7,284 nt of DNA, taken from assembly GCA_030633795.1 (NCBI GenBank), contig DAOWCB010000068.1, forward strand, positions 1 through 7,284, given 5' to 3'. Numbering within the stretch: the stretch's first letter is position 1; the number at the start of each line of letters is the position of its first letter. Of this stretch, positions 5,080 through 7,284 are shown piece by piece. The translations under genes were made by a program, and so were the position numbers. The DNA is from Candidatus Aminicenantota bacterium. Its GTDB lineage: Bacteria > Acidobacteriota > Aminicenantia > Aminicenantales > Aminicenantaceae. The notes beneath the pieces were generated by a model. The model saw only the letters and a program-made list of their open reading frames with translations, was not told the origin of the DNA and searched no databases.

Positions 5080-6456
5080 ATGAACAAAAAGACAGGCAAA
5101 ATCCTCATCATCGATGACGACGAGGACATCCTCCAAGCTGCACGACTACTCCTCAAACAACACGTCACACACGTCCACACAGAAAAAACGCCAGAAGTTC
5201 TTCCCAAGTTGCTTAAAAACGAAACATACGATGTTATCTTTTTGGATATGAATTTCGCCAAGGGTGCCACATGCGGAAAGGAAGGATTTTATTGGCTGGA
5301 TAAAATTCATGAAATCGATCCAAATGCTGTTGTTATCCTGATCACAGCTTTTGGTGATGTGGACATGGCCGTCCAGGCAATTAAGGAAGGAGCTTCGAAT
5401 TTTGTCCTCAAGCCCTGGCAGAATGAAAGGCTCATCGCAACCCTCACCACAGCCATGAACCTCAGGCAAACGCGAACAGAAGCCACAAAACTTCGATCCA
5501 AACAGAAACAACTGAGTGCAGACCTCGATCAGCCCTTTCACGATTTCATCGGCAAAAGCCCTGCTATGGAAACTGTTTTTAATGCTATTCAAAAAGTCGC
5601 CAAGACAGAGGCCAATGTTTTAATACTGGGGGAAAATGGTACGGGTAAAGAATTGGTAGCCAGAGATCTTCATCGTCAATCTTCGCGAGCCGAGGAAGTT
5701 TTTATAAGCGTAGATATGGGTGCATTGAGTGAGACCCTTTTCGAAAGTGAACTTTTCGGCCATGTCAAAGGCGCCTTCACAGACGCAAAGGCTGACAGGG
5801 CCGGCCGCTTCGAGATCGCTTCAGGGGGAACGCTTTTTCTTGATGAAATAGGGAATCTCCCTCTCACTCTCCAAGCAAAATTGTTGACGGTGATAGAAAA
5901 CAGGAAAGTAATTCGGCTCGGTTCGAACAAAATCATAGAAGTGGATGTGCGCCTGATTTGTGCCACAAACATGCCGATTCATGAAATGGTCAATCAAAAC
6001 AACTTCCGCCAAGATTTGCTCTATCGTATCAATACAGTGGAAATTCGGATTCCTCCCCTTCAAGAACGTATCGGCGATATTCCTGCTCTGGTGGAACATT
6101 TTTTAAAAATCTACTGCAAAAAGTACAATAAGCCATTACGACGCCTGAGTTCTGCTACATTTAAAAGATTGGAGAAGTACCATTGGCCTGGGAATGTAAG
6201 AGAACTCCAGCATGCCATCGAGCGGGCCATCATCATGAGCGATTCCCAAGTGCTGCAACCAACGGATTTCTTTTTTCCAACTCAGGATGTCAAAGGGGAT
6301 TCCATGAGTTTTGATGATTATAATCTAGAGGATATTGAAAAATTGGTCATTCATCGTGCCATCAGCAAACATGGAGGAAACATAACGCATGCTGCCGAAG
6401 AGCTGGGATTATCCAGAGCATCATTGTACCGCAGATTGGAAAAATATGGTCTATAA
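5080..6456 (+). CDS. Sigma54-dependent response regulator, NtrC family
   Basis: Cytoplasmic transcription activator of 458 residues with three domains. The receiver (about 6-125) has the acidic pair Asp12/Asp13, phosphoacceptor Asp56 (FLDMNF), Thr89 and Lys111 (LKPW); a longer-than-usual loop (KGATCGKEGF) follows the aspartate. The AAA+ sigma54-interaction domain (about 155-390) has Walker A GENGTGKE (184-191), Walker B TLFLDEIG with Asp255/Glu256, sensor I ATN (295-297), putative arginine fingers in FRQDLLYR, and WPGNVREL (369-376) near sensor II. The sigma54-contacting loop reads GAFTDA (231-236) instead of GAFTGA. A Fis-type helix-turn-helix (about 417-455, ITHAAEELGLSRASLYRRL) ends the protein. 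GGAG precedes the ATG by eight bases. The overlap with the kinase gene implies translational coupling and a cognate pair. Likely targets are the two sigma54 promoters in the upstream intergenic region. Confidence 0.96.
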   Translation: MNKKTGKILIIDDDEDILQAARLLLKQHVTHVHTEKTPEVLPKLLKNETYDVIFLDMNFAKGATCGKEGFYWLDKIHEIDPNAVVILITAFGDVDMAVQAIKEGASNFVLKPWQNERLIATLTTAMNLRQTRTEATKLRSKQKQLSADLDQPFHDFIGKSPAMETVFNAIQKVAKTEANVLILGENGTGKELVARDLHRQSSRAEEVFISVDMGALSETLFESELFGHVKGAFTDAKADRAGRFEIASGGTLFLDEIGNLPLTLQAKLLTVIENRKVIRLGSNKIIEVDVRLICATNMPIHEMVNQNNFRQDLLYRINTVEIRIPPLQERIGDIPALVEHFLKIYCKKYNKPLRRLSSATFKRLEKYHWPGNVRELQHAIERAIIMSDSQVLQPTDFFFPTQDVKGDSMSFDDYNLEDIEKLVIHRAISKHGGNITHAAEELGLSRASLYRRLEKYGL

Positions 6457-7284
6457 TAAATTTCGCCTTAACTGCATCATCCGGATTATCCTTCTAGGCT
6501 TTACCATCTTTGGATTTTTCTTCATCCTACTTCAAACCTCTCTGTATGCCGCTTTATTTATCATAGGCGTATTCATCATTTATCAAACCTATGCTTTGAT
6601 TCACTATGTTGAAAAAACCAATCGGGATCTGACTCGTTTTTTCACATCCATTAGATACAGCGATTTTTCCCAGACATTTAGAGACGTCGGGCTAGGACCT
6701 TCCTTTGACGGGCTGAGGAAATCTTTCACAGAGGTCATGAATGTGTTCCGAAAAACGAGAACAGAAAAAGAAGAACATTACCAGTATCTTCAGACCATAG
6801 TCCAACATATCGGGATCGGATTGATCGCCTATCAACCCAACGGAGATGTCGAATTGATCAATACAGCCGCCAAGCGTCTTCTCGGTATCCCTGTTTTAAA
6901 AAACATCCAGTCTCTCGAAACATTCAGCAAGCCTCTAGTAGAAACGCTTTTCAAGATAAAACCAAAAGAACGTGCATTGATCAAGGTTGAAGACCAAAAT
7001 GAGTTGCTTCATCTAGCACTGTATGCCACAGAATTCAAATTGAGAGGACAGATTTTTTCTCTTGTATCCATCCAAAACATTCACAGCGAATTGGAGGAGA
7101 GAGAGATCGAAGCCTGGCAGAAACTCATCCGGGTGATAACACATGAAATCATGAATTCCATCACTCCAATATCCTCGTTAGCCTCGACTATCAATAAAAT
7201 GCTCAAGGATAGCTATCAAATCCCTGCAGCAAAACAAAAAATCGATTCCGAGTCATTGACAGATATTCATGAAGCTGCCCAGAC
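6446..7284 (+). CDS. Membrane sensor histidine kinase, NtrY-like (3' end beyond window)
   Basis: Probable partner of the upstream regulator, which it would phosphorylate. The frame begins at an ATG inside the last codons of the regulator (11-base overlap) and is open to the edge, giving 279 complete residues. Visible parts: a short basic N-terminus; two membrane segments (about 11-30 and 34-53) joined by only a few residues; a HAMP-like or linker stretch; a PAS-like domain (about 111-210, containing LQTIVQHIGIGLIAYQPNGDVELIN); then the dimerisation helix with the phosphoacceptor His233 in VITHEIMNSITPI. The catalytic ATP-binding domain (N, G1, G2 boxes) lies beyond the window. The near-absent periplasmic loop suggests sensing within the membrane or by the PAS domain rather than by an extracellular domain. 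A weak GGA precedes the ATG, consistent with translational coupling. Confidence 0.9.
   Translation, partial: MVYNKFRLNCIIRIILLGFTIFGFFFILLQTSLYAALFIIGVFIIYQTYALIHYVEKTNRDLTRFFTSIRYSDFSQTFRDVGLGPSFDGLRKSFTEVMNVFRKTRTEKEEHYQYLQTIVQHIGIGLIAYQPNGDVELINTAAKRLLGIPVLKNIQSLETFSKPLVETLFKIKPKERALIKVEDQNELLHLALYATEFKLRGQIFSLVSIQNIHSELEEREIEAWQKLIRVITHEIMNSITPISSLASTINKMLKDSYQIPAAKQKIDSESLTDIHEAAQ

Noticed and set aside
5146..6099. Several minus-strand ORFs inside the response-regulator gene.
   Set aside because: They are antisense shadows of a gene with intact catalytic motifs and have no recognisable protein features.
1..7284. Searched for tRNA or rRNA genes, CRISPR arrays, transposase genes and phage attachment sites.
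   Set aside because: No cloverleaf-like sequence, regularly spaced repeats, transposase motifs or integrase genes were seen by eye.

Overview
The window looks like bacterial chromosome from the FCB group (Bacteroidota, Calditrichota, KSB1-type lineages) or a similar uncultured phylum. The basis is family resemblance only: the response-regulator receiver has a long post-aspartate loop, the kinase H-box reads THEIMNSITPI, and the exporter permease carries a remnant of the N-terminal prefix seen in such lineages. There is no rRNA or other marker gene, so this placement is an inference. Base composition is moderate, below 50% GC by eye.

Layout. The minus strand holds a MacAB-like export cluster, read from right to left: a HlyD/MacA-type adaptor (3538-4791), an ABC ATPase (2778-3467), an unrecognised 73-residue ORF (2408-2629), a decayed PadR regulator (2054-2257), and a large FtsX/MacB-type permease (from 2097 or 1935 to the left edge, where its last domain is cut off). 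The plus strand holds an NtrC-type sigma54 activator (5080-6456) and, overlapping it by 11 bases, a membrane sensor kinase that runs off the right edge.

The control region between the two arms is the most informative part. A full-match sigma54 -24/-12 element (TGGCAC-N5-TTGCA) points left toward the adaptor at 4838-4853. A near-perfect one (cGGCAC-N5-TTGCA) points right toward the regulator at 5013-5028. Between them lie two dyad-symmetric sites about 21.5 bp apart, roughly 90-125 bp upstream of both predicted start sites. This is the geometry of an enhancer shared by two sigma54 promoters. The simplest model is that the kinase phosphorylates the regulator, which binds the dyads and activates both its own operon and the exporter.

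The second point of interest is the 2054-2257 fossil. A PadR winged-helix protein has lost its N-terminal half and is joined, through an apparent deletion, to a permease missing the start of its prefix domain. The permease may once have belonged to a PadR-controlled unit and now sits beside sigma54-controlled export genes. No outer-membrane TolC-like partner is visible in the window.
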